Of a stretch of 64,000 nucleotides of DNA, positions 47,975 through 56,880 are shown piece after piece. The notes under the pieces are model-generated. The model did no database searches. It was not told the origin of the DNA and saw only the letters and a program-made list of their open reading frames with translations. The position numbers were made by a program, and so were the translations under genes. The DNA is from Chryseobacterium viscerum (GTDB lineage Bacteria > Bacteroidota > Bacteroidia > Flavobacteriales > Weeksellaceae), in assembly GCF_025949665.1 (NCBI RefSeq), contig NZ_JAPDFT010000001.1, forward strand, positions 930,001 to 994,000, given 5' to 3'. Numbering within the stretch: the stretch's first letter is position 1; every line of letters starts with the position of its first letter.

Positions 47975-48526
47975 ATGAAGACAAATATACAGGAGGGGAT
48001 CATTTTAATTCCGGATTTCAGCGGATTTACCGAATTTGTGTTCAATACAAAATTGTATACAGGCGAGTATATTGTAAGACAGTTATTGTCTACACTGATT
48101 GATGTGAACGATCAGTACTTTGAAATTTCTGAGATTGAGGGGGATGCCATTTTATTTTACCGTTATGATGAAAATCCGTCTTACCAGAGCATTTCCAAAA
48201 TGTTGTGGAAGATGAGGAGTGCATTCAACAGAAAGATAGAGGAGCTGAGTAAGAGTTTAAGCACTACCATTGATCTGGCACTCAAATTTATTGTTCATTA
48301 TGGATCTTTTTCACAATACAATATTGGAAACTTCAGAAAGCTGTATGGGAAAACGATTGTGGAGGCACATCAGCTTTTGAAAAACGGATTGGCAGAACAG
48401 CCTTCATATGCTCTTTTCAGTAATTCTTTCCTGGAAAACAGCAGAAATAAAGAGTCTGATTTTAATAAAGATCCGCTTCGTCTGCCTGAAGTAGGCGTTA
48501 TCCATTATTTTGAAAATTTAAACTAG
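47975..48526 (+). CDS. DUF2652 protein, nucleotide-cyclase-like fold
   Basis: 183 residues of the DUF2652 type. The segments IILIPDFSGFTEFV, ISEIEGDAILFYRY, LALKFIVHYGSFS and YGKTIVEAHQLLKNG follow the order of a class III adenylyl/guanylyl cyclase domain: the first Asp of the metal pair in IPDFSGFT, the second in EGDAI, and a helix with the HQLLKN element. Members are usually thought to be degenerate or atypical cyclases, and activity is unproven. It starts 14 bases after the efflux operon terminator and is monocistronic. Confidence 0.8.
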   Translation: MKTNIQEGIILIPDFSGFTEFVFNTKLYTGEYIVRQLLSTLIDVNDQYFEISEIEGDAILFYRYDENPSYQSISKMLWKMRSAFNRKIEELSKSLSTTIDLALKFIVHYGSFSQYNIGNFRKLYGKTIVEAHQLLKNGLAEQPSYALFSNSFLENSRNKESDFNKDPLRLPEVGVIHYFENLN

Positions 48527-48572
48527 CATATATTTTTTAATATTAATCCTTGTAAATTTGCTATTGCTAGCG

Positions 48573-48597
48573 GCCCGGGTGAGATCCGGGCTTTTTT
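48573..48597 (+). terminator. Intrinsic terminator
   Basis: A GCCCGG / CCGGGC stem with a seven-base loop and T6. It ends the DUF2652 gene. Confidence 0.85.
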
Positions 48598-48897
48598 GTT
48601 TGCAAATCTTTGAGAATTGAGAAAATGAGTAACTTGTTTTCATAATAAAGATTCACGTATAAATGATAAATTATGATTTTTTTTAATAAAATTTAAATTA
48701 CAGATAAAATGTACTTTTAAGAATATTTATTATGGAAGTAATTTATATTATATCGCTTTATTGAGGATTTTTTATTGTTTTTTAATTTATGGTTCTGTTT
48801 TTAATTGGTATCTTATTGGGAATTAAGTATTTATTTTATTTTTTGATGTAACAAAATTGTGAAGATAATGGTCTTATAGTAAAAACTATAATTTCAC
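48598..48897. other. AT-rich promoter region
   Basis: About 300 bases upstream of the TonB-type receptor. No gene or structured element was recognised. Confidence 0.4.
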
Positions 48898-51084
48898 ATG
48901 AAAGTAATATTATTTCCAATAGCGATATTAGCAGGATCATTAGCAATGGCTCAGCAGGCTCAGGCTCCGGCAGCAAAGGATACTGTAAAAGGAAATACAA
49001 AAGAAATAGAAGCGGTTACTCTGGTTGCCAGAAAACCGACCGTAGAATCTAAAGTAGACAGAACTGTATTTAATGTAGCTAACAGTGCAATTCTGGCAGG
49101 AAATACAACATGGGATGTTCTTAGAATGACTCCTTTGGTAAGCATAGATAATAATGATGATGTAAAAGCCGAAGGGCAGATGGTTACCGTATACATCAAT
49201 GATAGAAAATCAGTTTTTACAGGGAAGGAATTAAAGGAATATCTTAAGACAATTCCTGCTGATAACCTGATGAAAATTGAAGTAATTACCAGCCCTTCAT
49301 CGAGATATGAAACCTCCGGTTCCGTTATCAATATTGTCCTGAAAAAAAGGGATGACGAAGGATTGAAAGGAAGTATCTCCCTGAACAACAGACAAAGTAC
49401 CAAGAATTCACAATACACGAATTTTAACCTGAATTATCACAAGAAAAAGTTTACCCAAACTTTTATAGGAGGCTACAACAATGGAACTTATGTACAGAAA
49501 ACCCAGACCTGGGATAACCGGTTTGAAGGTAATAAGCTTACGCAGTTCAATCTGGAAAATGTGATGAGAAATGAAAGTCCGTCTCTTTCTTCTACATCAG
49601 AGTTTGAAATCAATGATAAGAATAATTTCGGATTTGTGCTGGAGTATTCACAGAATAGAAACTTACTTTCAGCAGAATCTAACGGGGTGACTAAAAAAGA
49701 CGGAGATCCCGGTGAATCTTTCCTTCAGACACAAAATAACTGGGGATTCAGCCGGAATTTAGGGACCAATGCCTTCTATAAATATTATGATAAAGAAAAG
49801 AACAGGATTTTAGATATTAATTTGGGAACCAATTATTCCAGCGATAATAATGATAATTTGATTGACAAACAAATTAATAAGCAGGGGGTAATTACTAATC
49901 AGCAGCTGGGAGTTGTCAGTACAAACCAAATGCGTAATTATTATCTGAAAATTGATTATACTCATCCTTTTGGTAAAACAGGGGGAACCATGGAAGTGGG
50001 AGGAAAAACCGAATTGAATAATCATGTTATTCCTAACAGACTCTATGGGTTCAGTATTGATAATCCCACACCGGAATATGCCAATCTATCCAGGAATGAC
50101 AGATTCCATTATGAAGATCATCTGAGCTCTTTATATGCCAATTACAGCAAGACTTTTTTTGAAAAGCTGGAAACAAGAGTCGGAATCCGTTATGAATATA
50201 TTGATTATAAAGTAACACAGGACGTAGCAGGAACAGAGAGAAAAGATTCTTATGGTACTTTTCTTCCCAATCTATTGCTGAAATATAGTTTTTCAGAGAA
50301 ATTTGATTTGAGCCTTACTTATAACCGAACCATTTGGAGACCGTGGTATTCTGAGTTTAATCCTTTTGTGATGCCGGAAATTAATGGAACGTATTCCAGA
50401 GGAAACCTTTATCTGAATCCCAATCCGAATGACAGGCTTTATCTGAAATTCGGAATTCTGAAAAAGTATTTTATTTCTGCAAGATATATGCATACCAATC
50501 AGGATTACTGGACGACTTATGTAACGGAAAACGGAAGAACAGTTTCGTTACCGGGGAACTTTGATGGGAAAGTTGAAAAATATTACCTTTTTGCCAATAC
50601 CAATCAGAACTTCCTGAAAAATAAGCTGAATGTAAATGCCGGATTTGGATGGTACTACATTAATAATAAAGATTTTAATGAAAAAAATAAGTTAGGAGCC
50701 AAAGATTATATCAGCTATTGGGGAGCTTCTGCGAATGTTTCTTATACCAATCTATTCAATAAAAACATTAACCTGAGTGCTTGGGTAGAGCTTGCCAATC
50801 AGAATAACGGGAACTCATATGCTAATAATACCAATGTATTCCACAATATTTCAGTCACCAAAATTTTCCCGAAAACCCAAATGGAACTGAGTATGCAGCT
50901 GATGAATATTTTTAAAAGACCTTATGGGGATAATACCACTTACAGCCCGGACGGAACTTTCAGAGAGTATTCAAAATGGGACTGGTATGGGGTTTCTCTT
51001 ACGTTTGTAAAGCGTTTTGGAAATCAGAAAGTAAAAGAAAATACAAAAACCGACGTGGAGAAAAATGGTGGCGGCGGAAAATAA
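48898..51084 (+). CDS. TonB-dependent receptor-like outer membrane beta-barrel
   Basis: 728 residues with a signal peptide ending near LAMAQQ. A plug-like domain spans about 35-150 (IEAVTLVARKPTVESKVDRTVFNV, MTPLVSIDNNDDVKAEGQMVTVYIND, IEVITSPSSRYETSGSVINIVLKKR). A long beta-barrel of the OMP_b-brl_3 type follows, with many strands ending in aromatic residues. The C-terminus has an Asn- and Gly-rich tail (KTDVEKNGGGGK). There is no N-terminal carboxypeptidase-like domain, unlike many flavobacterial receptors, and no SusD partner nearby. It probably imports a metal chelate, peptide or other ligand. Confidence 0.88.
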   Translation: MKVILFPIAILAGSLAMAQQAQAPAAKDTVKGNTKEIEAVTLVARKPTVESKVDRTVFNVANSAILAGNTTWDVLRMTPLVSIDNNDDVKAEGQMVTVYINDRKSVFTGKELKEYLKTIPADNLMKIEVITSPSSRYETSGSVINIVLKKRDDEGLKGSISLNNRQSTKNSQYTNFNLNYHKKKFTQTFIGGYNNGTYVQKTQTWDNRFEGNKLTQFNLENVMRNESPSLSSTSEFEINDKNNFGFVLEYSQNRNLLSAESNGVTKKDGDPGESFLQTQNNWGFSRNLGTNAFYKYYDKEKNRILDINLGTNYSSDNNDNLIDKQINKQGVITNQQLGVVSTNQMRNYYLKIDYTHPFGKTGGTMEVGGKTELNNHVIPNRLYGFSIDNPTPEYANLSRNDRFHYEDHLSSLYANYSKTFFEKLETRVGIRYEYIDYKVTQDVAGTERKDSYGTFLPNLLLKYSFSEKFDLSLTYNRTIWRPWYSEFNPFVMPEINGTYSRGNLYLNPNPNDRLYLKFGILKKYFISARYMHTNQDYWTTYVTENGRTVSLPGNFDGKVEKYYLFANTNQNFLKNKLNVNAGFGWYYINNKDFNEKNKLGAKDYISYWGASANVSYTNLFNKNINLSAWVELANQNNGNSYANNTNVFHNISVTKIFPKTQMELSMQLMNIFKRPYGDNTTYSPDGTFREYSKWDWYGVSLTFVKRFGNQKVKENTKTDVEKNGGGGK

Positions 51085-51107
51085 TTCAAGATTTGTTAGA
51101 TAAAATG

Positions 51108-51139
51108 AAAGCAGGTTCCCATTCGGAATCTGCTTTTTA
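51108..51139 (+). terminator. Intrinsic terminator
   Basis: A 12-bp stem with one mismatch, beginning AAAGCAG and ending CTGCTTT, then T and A. It ends the receptor gene. Confidence 0.8.
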
Positions 51140-51198
51140 TTTTAGGCTGGAAGTAGGAAGAGTGAAGAAGTGAAAGATACCTTGAGGTTTGTTAAAAA

Positions 51199-51454
51199 AA
51201 TCTGCAAAATCTCCTAAATCTGCATGAGCCAAATTAAATTTTAACGCAAGGGTTTTATCTGAAGTCCTTACTATTCTAAGGAAGCAAAGCTTTGAACCAA
51301 TTGCATTGACTCTTTCTAGGTGTATGTATTACTATAAAGCTTCGTAAGCAATAGAGTTGCTTTCTTTGCTTCCTTAAAAGTGTTACCATTTCTTTTTTTA
51401 ATCTTTGTGTTAAAAAATATCTCTCGCAGATTTTGCTGATTAAGCAGATCTAAA
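51199..51454. repeat. MITE-like palindromic intergenic element
   Basis: The outer arms are rich in AATCTGC (51199-51230) and GCAGATTT..GCAGAT (51426-51450). Inner arms AAGGAAGCAAAG (about 51280-51291) and CTTTGCTTCCTT (51365-51376) are exact complements. The overall palindrome is about 255 bases with no coding capacity. Similar AATCTGC/GCAGATT elements are, from memory, dispersed in Chryseobacterium genomes. Confidence 0.6.
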
Positions 51455-51472
51455 AAATATTGAGTATTAAAC

Positions 51473-51502
51473 AAAAAACAGATCCCAATCCGGAATCTGT
51501 TT
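51473..51502 (-). terminator. Intrinsic terminator of the GH3 gene
   Basis: AAACAGAT..CC pairs with GG..ATCTGTTT, and on the minus strand the stem is followed by a T6 tract. It lies 53 bases after the beta-glucosidase stop. Confidence 0.78.
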
Positions 51503-51554
51503 GCATTCTATCAAATAATTATTAAATAGAGTTTATACTCTTAACTCTCAGTTT

Positions 51555-53819
51555 TTATTTAAGGGTAAACTTCACTTTAGTTTTAATAGCATCAGAAGAA
51601 TTTCCAATCAATGCTTCAAAGTCTCCCGGTTCTGCAACCCAGTCGTGTTTTCCGGCATCGAAATAACTTAAAGCCGTTTTATCAATGGTGAAATTCACCT
51701 CCTTCTGTTCTCCTGGATTCAGATACACTTTTTCAAACCCTTTCAGTTCTTTTGCAGGACGCGGAACAGATGATTTTAAATCACTGATGTAAAGCTGGGC
51801 AACTTCGGCACCTGCTTTTTTACCTGTATTTTTAACCGTTACGGTAAAGGTAATTTTACCATCCTGTGAAATCGTGGTCTGGTCTGCTTTTGCTTTTCCA
51901 AATTCAAAAGTCGTATAACTTAATCCATGTCCGAAACTGAACAGAGGTTTTATATTTTTAGTATCATGCCAGCGGTAGCCTACAAAAACACCTTCGTTGT
52001 AAGTAATGTTGATAGGATTTTTCTGATCTTTACCTTTTCCAGCAGCCAATTCATCTTTTTGTCCGGGATATTCTCCAAGCTGATGAGCTGAATTGTCTTC
52101 AAGCTTTACAGGGAATGTAAACGGAAGCTTTCCTGATGGATTTGCATCACCTGCCAGAATAGAAGCAATAGAATTTCCAGCTTCAGAACCCAGATACCAC
52201 GATTGTAAAACAGTTGGTACTTCTTTGATCCAAGGCATAGCTACAGCATTTCCGGAAACCAGAACAACAGCAAGATTTTTATTTGCTTTTGCAAGGGCAA
52301 TGATTACATGATCCTGATTATAAGGAAGTCCGTAGCTCTTTCTGTCATTTCCTTCACTGTCCTGAAAGTCTGCCTTATTCAGTCCGCCAACAAAAATGAC
52401 GTAATCAGATTTTTTGGCCAATTCTACCGCTTCGTTCAGTAATTCAGCTTCAGAGCGGGTATCTTTTAAATCCTGTCCGGATTTTACCCCATTATATTCA
52501 CCTCCGATATCTCCTACATAACCTCTTGCGTACTGTACATCTGCCTGCTTTCCAAATCTGGACTTGATTCCGTCTAATGGAAGAGCTTCATATTTAACTT
52601 TTAAAGATGAAGAACCTCCACCAACAGTCATTATTTTAATGGCATTCTCTCCAACAACTGCTATTTTTTTAGCTTTATTAAGGTCAATAGGAAGCACATT
52701 TCCCTGGTTCTTTAGTAAAACGATTCCTTCTTCACCAATTTCTTTTGCCACCGCTTTATGCTCTTCTGAAGCAATATTTCCGAAAGGCTTGTTGCGGTTC
52801 ATCGTAGTTTTATAAGCAAGACGAAGTAATCTTGTTACTTTATCATCAAGTTCTTTGGTTCCTACTTTTCCTGCTTTAATCAGATCCAGATAAGGTTTTG
52901 CCAGGTAATAATTGTCATAGGCATTTTTAGTTCCGGCAGAAAGTCCGTTGGTCCATGATCCGAATTCAAGGTCAAGACCATTGTGGATGGCCTGTTCTGT
53001 ATTGTTTACAGCACCCCAGTCGGATACTACAACCCCTTTATAGTTCCATTCCTTTTTTAAAATATCATTTAATAAATATTGATTCTGGCTGGCATACTGA
53101 CCTTTGTACATATCATAAGCACCCATGATCGTCCATGAATCACCCTCTGTTACTGCTGCCTTGAAAGGTGGGAGATAGATTTCATAAAGCGCTCTGTCGT
53201 CTACATTCACATTGCTGGTGTGACGGAACATTTCCTGGTTGTTGAGTGCAAAATGTTTCACAGAAGTTGCCACACCATTAGATTGGACTCCTTTAATATA
53301 AGGAACTACCATTTTTGAGGTCAGATAAGGATCTTCACCCATATATTCAAAATTTCTTCCGTTCAGCGGAGTTCTGTAAATATTCACTCCAGGTCCAAGA
53401 AGGATATCTTTTTTTCTGTAGCGGGCTTCTTCACCCAATGCTTTACCGTAGTTCCATGACATTTTTTTATTCCAGGTAGCGGATAAGGCCGTCAGGGCAG
53501 GGTAGGCGATAATAGAATCATTGGTCCAGCCAGCCTGATCCCATTCGTCCCACATTACTTCCGGACGTACCCCATGAGGACCATCCGTTGTCCAGAATTC
53601 AGGAATTCCCAATCTTGGAACACCTGGTGAACTGAATTTGGACTGTGCATGAAGCATTGCCACTTTCTCTTCCAGTGTCATTCTTGATAATGCATCCTGA
53701 ATACGCTGTTCTACAGGTTTGGATTCATCTAAATAAACGGGTATGGTAGTATTGGTCTGAGCCATATAAGAAGCAGAAATAAAGGTGAATAAACTTATAA
53801 TGACGGTTTTCTTTAACAT
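51555..53819 (-). CDS. bglX: Glycoside hydrolase family 3 beta-glucosidase
   Basis: 754 residues, close to periplasmic BglX in length. The signal peptide is MLKKTVIISLFTFISASYMAQ. The GH3 N-terminal barrel has RLGIPEFWTTDGPHGVRPE, NFEYMGEDPYLT, VKHFALNNQE and the nucleophile region VVVSDWGAVN (Asp near 266). The second alpha/beta domain follows (GIVLLKNQGNVLPI, VVGENA), then PSGKLPFTFP and GYRWHDTKNIKPLFSFGHGLSYTTFEFG, and a C-terminal fibronectin-like domain. It cleaves beta-linked glucosides or oligosaccharides in the periplasm. It stands alone, with no SusC/D pair. Confidence 0.93.
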   Translation of the reverse strand: MLKKTVIISLFTFISASYMAQTNTTIPVYLDESKPVEQRIQDALSRMTLEEKVAMLHAQSKFSSPGVPRLGIPEFWTTDGPHGVRPEVMWDEWDQAGWTNDSIIAYPALTALSATWNKKMSWNYGKALGEEARYRKKDILLGPGVNIYRTPLNGRNFEYMGEDPYLTSKMVVPYIKGVQSNGVATSVKHFALNNQEMFRHTSNVNVDDRALYEIYLPPFKAAVTEGDSWTIMGAYDMYKGQYASQNQYLLNDILKKEWNYKGVVVSDWGAVNNTEQAIHNGLDLEFGSWTNGLSAGTKNAYDNYYLAKPYLDLIKAGKVGTKELDDKVTRLLRLAYKTTMNRNKPFGNIASEEHKAVAKEIGEEGIVLLKNQGNVLPIDLNKAKKIAVVGENAIKIMTVGGGSSSLKVKYEALPLDGIKSRFGKQADVQYARGYVGDIGGEYNGVKSGQDLKDTRSEAELLNEAVELAKKSDYVIFVGGLNKADFQDSEGNDRKSYGLPYNQDHVIIALAKANKNLAVVLVSGNAVAMPWIKEVPTVLQSWYLGSEAGNSIASILAGDANPSGKLPFTFPVKLEDNSAHQLGEYPGQKDELAAGKGKDQKNPINITYNEGVFVGYRWHDTKNIKPLFSFGHGLSYTTFEFGKAKADQTTISQDGKITFTVTVKNTGKKAGAEVAQLYISDLKSSVPRPAKELKGFEKVYLNPGEQKEVNFTIDKTALSYFDAGKHDWVAEPGDFEALIGNSSDAIKTKVKFTLK

Positions 53820-54070
53820 GATGCCTTTCTATTTGATTAAAAGCAAAAATAGAGAAAATTTTTTATTATCTCAAATTGAGAAAATAAATTTTAATGAATA
53901 AAAAACTGCCCACATATTTGCAGACAGCTCATTATTAAATATTGTATTTATAATAGCGAAAAAAATAAATAGAATTTGATAGGTGGAAAAAGTAAAAGAC
54001 AAACGAAACTACTCATCTATACTTTCCATTCAATACCTCGAATCCTACAATGCTTCTAATATAATGTCTG

Positions 54071-54130
54071 GATTCCTACGGAATGGACAAGGTTGACGTA
54101 TAGGTAAAGCGCGTAGTTTGTCCAGGAATC
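54071..54130. repeat. GATTCC palindromic element, imperfect copy
   Basis: GATTCCTACGGAATGGACAA at the left pairs with TTGTCC and GGAATC at the right. It belongs to the same family as the perfect copy at 61600-61666, but the right arm lacks eight bases. Confidence 0.55.
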
Positions 54131-54256
54131 TAAGCTCTTACAATCTCAAACCTTCTTACTCTCAAACTCTCACACAAAACCGCGAATCCCGAATCCCAAA
54201 ACCCGGATCTCGAACCTCGCATTTCAAACTCGTGCACTCTCAAACCCTCAAACTCA
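54131..54256. repeat. Degenerate heptanucleotide repeats
   Basis: A run of 7-base units such as CTCAAAC, CCCGAAT, CTCGAAC and TTCAAAC fills the gap up to the metQ stop codon. Related runs occur at 55125, 59757, 61758 and 63424. Confidence 0.55.
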
Positions 54257-55066
54257 TTAATCCCATCCTTTCACAGCTCCGCCTTTGAAAATTTCTTTGG
54301 CTTTCTTTTCCACTTCCGGAGACTGGTAGGCTTTTACAAAGTTTTTTACTTTCTGGCTGTTTTTATTATCCTGTCTGGCCACCACCAGATTCACATATGG
54401 AGAGTCTTTATCTTCAATTAGGATACCCTGTTTTTCCGAGTCTAATCCTGCCTGGGCTGCAAAATTGTTATTGATAATTCCTACAACAACGTCTCTGTCA
54501 TCTAAAACCCTTGGGATCTGTGCTCCTTCAATCTCCATGATTTTAAGTTGTTTGGGATTTTCAGTAATATCTGTTACTTTTGGTAGAAGTCCTACACCTG
54601 CTTTTAATTTCAGCAGACCGCTTTTCTGCAGAAGAAGCAGAGAACGTCCTCCATTGGTTGGGTCATTGGGAATAACAACAGTGTTACCTTCCTGCAGCTG
54701 ACTGATATTTTTAATCTTTTTTGAATAGGCAATAATAGGATAGACAAATGTATTTCCTACAGGTACGAGGTTGTAACCTCTCTGCTTGGACTGTTCTGTT
54801 AAATAAGGAAGATGTTGAAAGGCATTGGCATCAATATCTCCGTTAGTCAGAGCTTCATTGGGAACTACATAATCATTAAAAGGGATAAGCTCCACTTCCA
54901 GATTGTATTTATCCTTAGCTACTTTTTTGGCAACCTCAGCAATTTCCTGTTCCGGGCCATAAGTAATCCCGACACGGATAAAGTTCGGGTCATCTTTTCT
55001 TCCCGAACAGGCACTGAACAACAATATTCCAGCAGCTAATAAACCAAAAATCTTTATTTTTTTCAT
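54257..55066 (-). CDS. metQ: Methionine ABC transporter binding lipoprotein
   Basis: 269 residues with the lipobox FSAC. NlpA/MetQ family: RVGITYGPEQEIAEVAKKVAKDKY, VELIPFNDYVVPNEALTNGDIDANAFQH, GNTVVIPNDPTNGGRSLLLLQ and PYVNLVVARQDN are characteristic. It binds D- or L-methionine outside the inner membrane and delivers it to MetI. It is the last gene of the metNIQ group, separated from metI by 118 bases that hold repeats, so it may have its own promoter or a longer leader. Confidence 0.95.
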   Translation of the reverse strand: MKKIKIFGLLAAGILLFSACSGRKDDPNFIRVGITYGPEQEIAEVAKKVAKDKYNLEVELIPFNDYVVPNEALTNGDIDANAFQHLPYLTEQSKQRGYNLVPVGNTFVYPIIAYSKKIKNISQLQEGNTVVIPNDPTNGGRSLLLLQKSGLLKLKAGVGLLPKVTDITENPKQLKIMEIEGAQIPRVLDDRDVVVGIINNNFAAQAGLDSEKQGILIEDKDSPYVNLVVARQDNKNSQKVKNFVKAYQSPEVEKKAKEIFKGGAVKGWD

Positions 55067-55124
55067 TCTATTTTTTTATTTAAATACCATGGAAGCGAAA
55101 GAGCAAAAAGTTTTTATCTTTTCC

Positions 55125-55184
55125 ATGCCCCGAAACTCGTACCCCGAGTCTCAAACACCACTCTCAAACCCTCTCACCCAAAAA
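55125..55184. repeat. Degenerate heptanucleotide repeats
   Basis: Units such as CCCCGAA, CTCGTAC, TCTCAAAC and CCTCTCAC between metQ and metI, in the same style as 54131-54256. Confidence 0.5.
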
Positions 55185-55841
55185 CTACCTGTGATCAAAT
55201 CTTTTTGACAATCGGTCTCCCGCGAATTGTATGATAAACACCAGCAGAACAAGAAGTATCAATACTGTATTCATAATGACGATATCATATCCGATATATC
55301 CGTATTGGTAACCCACCTGTCCAAGTCCGCCAGCTCCAACAGCACCACCCATTGCAGAGTAACCTACAAGTGTAATCAAAGTGATAGTAGCGTTGTTAAT
55401 TAATGAAGGAAGTGCCTCAGGAAGCAATACTTTTCTAATGATCTGTAAAGGAGATGCTCCCAGTGCTCTTGCGGTTTCTATAAGACCATGAGGAACTTCA
55501 ATAAGGCTGTTCTCAACAAGTCTTGCAATAAACGGAGCTGCACCCACACTTAGCGGAACCAAAGCGGCATTTACTCCAATAGAAGTTCCTGCCAGAATTC
55601 TGGTAAAAGGAATCATCCATACGATCAGAATAATAAAAGGGATGGCACGGAAAATATTAACCAGAATAGACAATCCTCTATGGTAGACTGCATTTTCCAG
55701 CAGTTGTCCTTTTCTGGTTAAAAACAACATGATTCCTACCGGAAGACCAAGTACAAATCCAAAAAATCCGGATAAAAATGTCATATAAACCGTTTCCCAG
55801 GTTCCTTTTGCCAAAAGGGCAATTACCGTATCACTAAGCAT
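55185..55841 (-). CDS. metI: Methionine ABC transporter permease
   Basis: 218 residues with five hydrophobic segments. The BPD transport motif is SLIEVPHGLIETARALGASPLQIIRKVLLPEALPSLI, the EAA loop that docks onto MetN. Inner-membrane channel of the methionine importer. Its start overlaps the end of metN by eight bases, which implies translational coupling. Confidence 0.95.
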   Translation of the reverse strand: MLSDTVIALLAKGTWETVYMTFLSGFFGFVLGLPVGIMLFLTRKGQLLENAVYHRGLSILVNIFRAIPFIILIVWMIPFTRILAGTSIGVNAALVPLSVGAAPFIARLVENSLIEVPHGLIETARALGASPLQIIRKVLLPEALPSLINNATITLITLVGYSAMGGAVGAGGLGQVGYQYGYIGYDIVIMNTVLILLVLLVFIIQFAGDRLSKRFDHR

Positions 55842-56862
55842 ATCCTTTTACTGTATTTTGAATTTTGTTTTGGTTGAAATAATAAATCACCTGTTGGTTT
55901 TCTTCTGCTTCACCCTGAAGCTGAAGCAGAAGTTTTCCGAAATTGGAATCTCCAAAATACTCTACGTCTGCCTTTAAAAGTTTATAAGGGATTTTATATT
56001 GGTTATATAGTGTTGAAAGAATTTGTTCCACACTGATGTTTTCGTTAAGTTCTATTTCGACCAGCGGAAATAAACCGTCTTTGGGTTCTTTCTGCAGTCT
56101 GCTAATGAATTCCTGTGGCAGGGTCATGATATCTGAATTTATAAACTGGCGGATGATCGGGTTCTCTTTATCCGAAATAATCTCGCTTACAGTTCCTTTT
56201 GTTAATAATTTTCCTTGGTCTATCACTGCAACGTGGTTGCAGACCGCTTTGATAACTTCCATTTCATGGGTAATTAAAAGGATGGTAATTCCCAGTCTCT
56301 GATTGATATCTCTTAAAAGCTGCAAGATAGATTGTGTTGTAGCCGGATCCAGTGCGCTGGTTGCTTCATCACAAAGCAGAAGGTGGGGATCATTGGCTAA
56401 AGCTCTGGCAATGGCAACTCTTTGTTTCTGTCCACCGGAAAGACTTCTGGGATAATCATTGGCTTTATCTTCAAGTCCCACAATCTTCAATAATTCGTTG
56501 ACTTTTTTGTTGATCTCATCCTTACTGCTATGATCCAGTTCTAAAGGAAGAGCTACATTATCAAAAACAGTTCTGGAAGAAAGAAGATTGAAATGCTGGA
56601 AGATCATTCCTATTTTTTTGCGTTCCTCAGCCAATTGTTTAGCATTAAGCTGCGTAAAATCTTTTCCATTAATAATAATCTGCCCTTCATCTGGTCTTTC
56701 CAGTAAATTTACTGTACGGATCAGGGTACTTTTTCCAGCACCCGAAAAACCGATAATTCCAACAATATCTCCCTTCTCTATATTTAAACTCACCTTATCC
56801 AATGCCTTAAAGGACTGTTTTTTCTGGTGAAATGTTTTCGATATGTTTCTGATCTCTATCAT
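55834..56862 (-). CDS. metN: Methionine ABC transporter ATPase
   Basis: 342 residues. The ABC domain has Walker A GFSGAGKST, signature SLSGGQKQRVAIARAL, Walker B LLLCDEATSALDP and the switch His in LLITHEM. The C-terminal NIL (ACT-like) domain, about 265-342 (LFPLVEIELNENISVEQILSTLYNQYKIPYKLLKADVEYFG), binds methionine and gives trans-inhibition. It starts 18 bases after the EamA gene and overlaps metI, so at least EamA-metN-metI are one operon. Confidence 0.96.
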   Translation of the reverse strand: MIEIRNISKTFHQKKQSFKALDKVSLNIEKGDIVGIIGFSGAGKSTLIRTVNLLERPDEGQIIINGKDFTQLNAKQLAEERKKIGMIFQHFNLLSSRTVFDNVALPLELDHSSKDEINKKVNELLKIVGLEDKANDYPRSLSGGQKQRVAIARALANDPHLLLCDEATSALDPATTQSILQLLRDINQRLGITILLITHEMEVIKAVCNHVAVIDQGKLLTKGTVSEIISDKENPIIRQFINSDIMTLPQEFISRLQKEPKDGLFPLVEIELNENISVEQILSTLYNQYKIPYKLLKADVEYFGDSNFGKLLLQLQGEAEENQQVIYYFNQNKIQNTVKGYA

Positions 56863-56880
56863 TCTGATTTTGTATTCTGT

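Noticed and set aside
48553..48597. Tiny sRNA from TAAATTTG to the terminator hairpin
   Set aside because: The transcript would be about 30 bases; the hairpin is better explained as the DUF2652 terminator.
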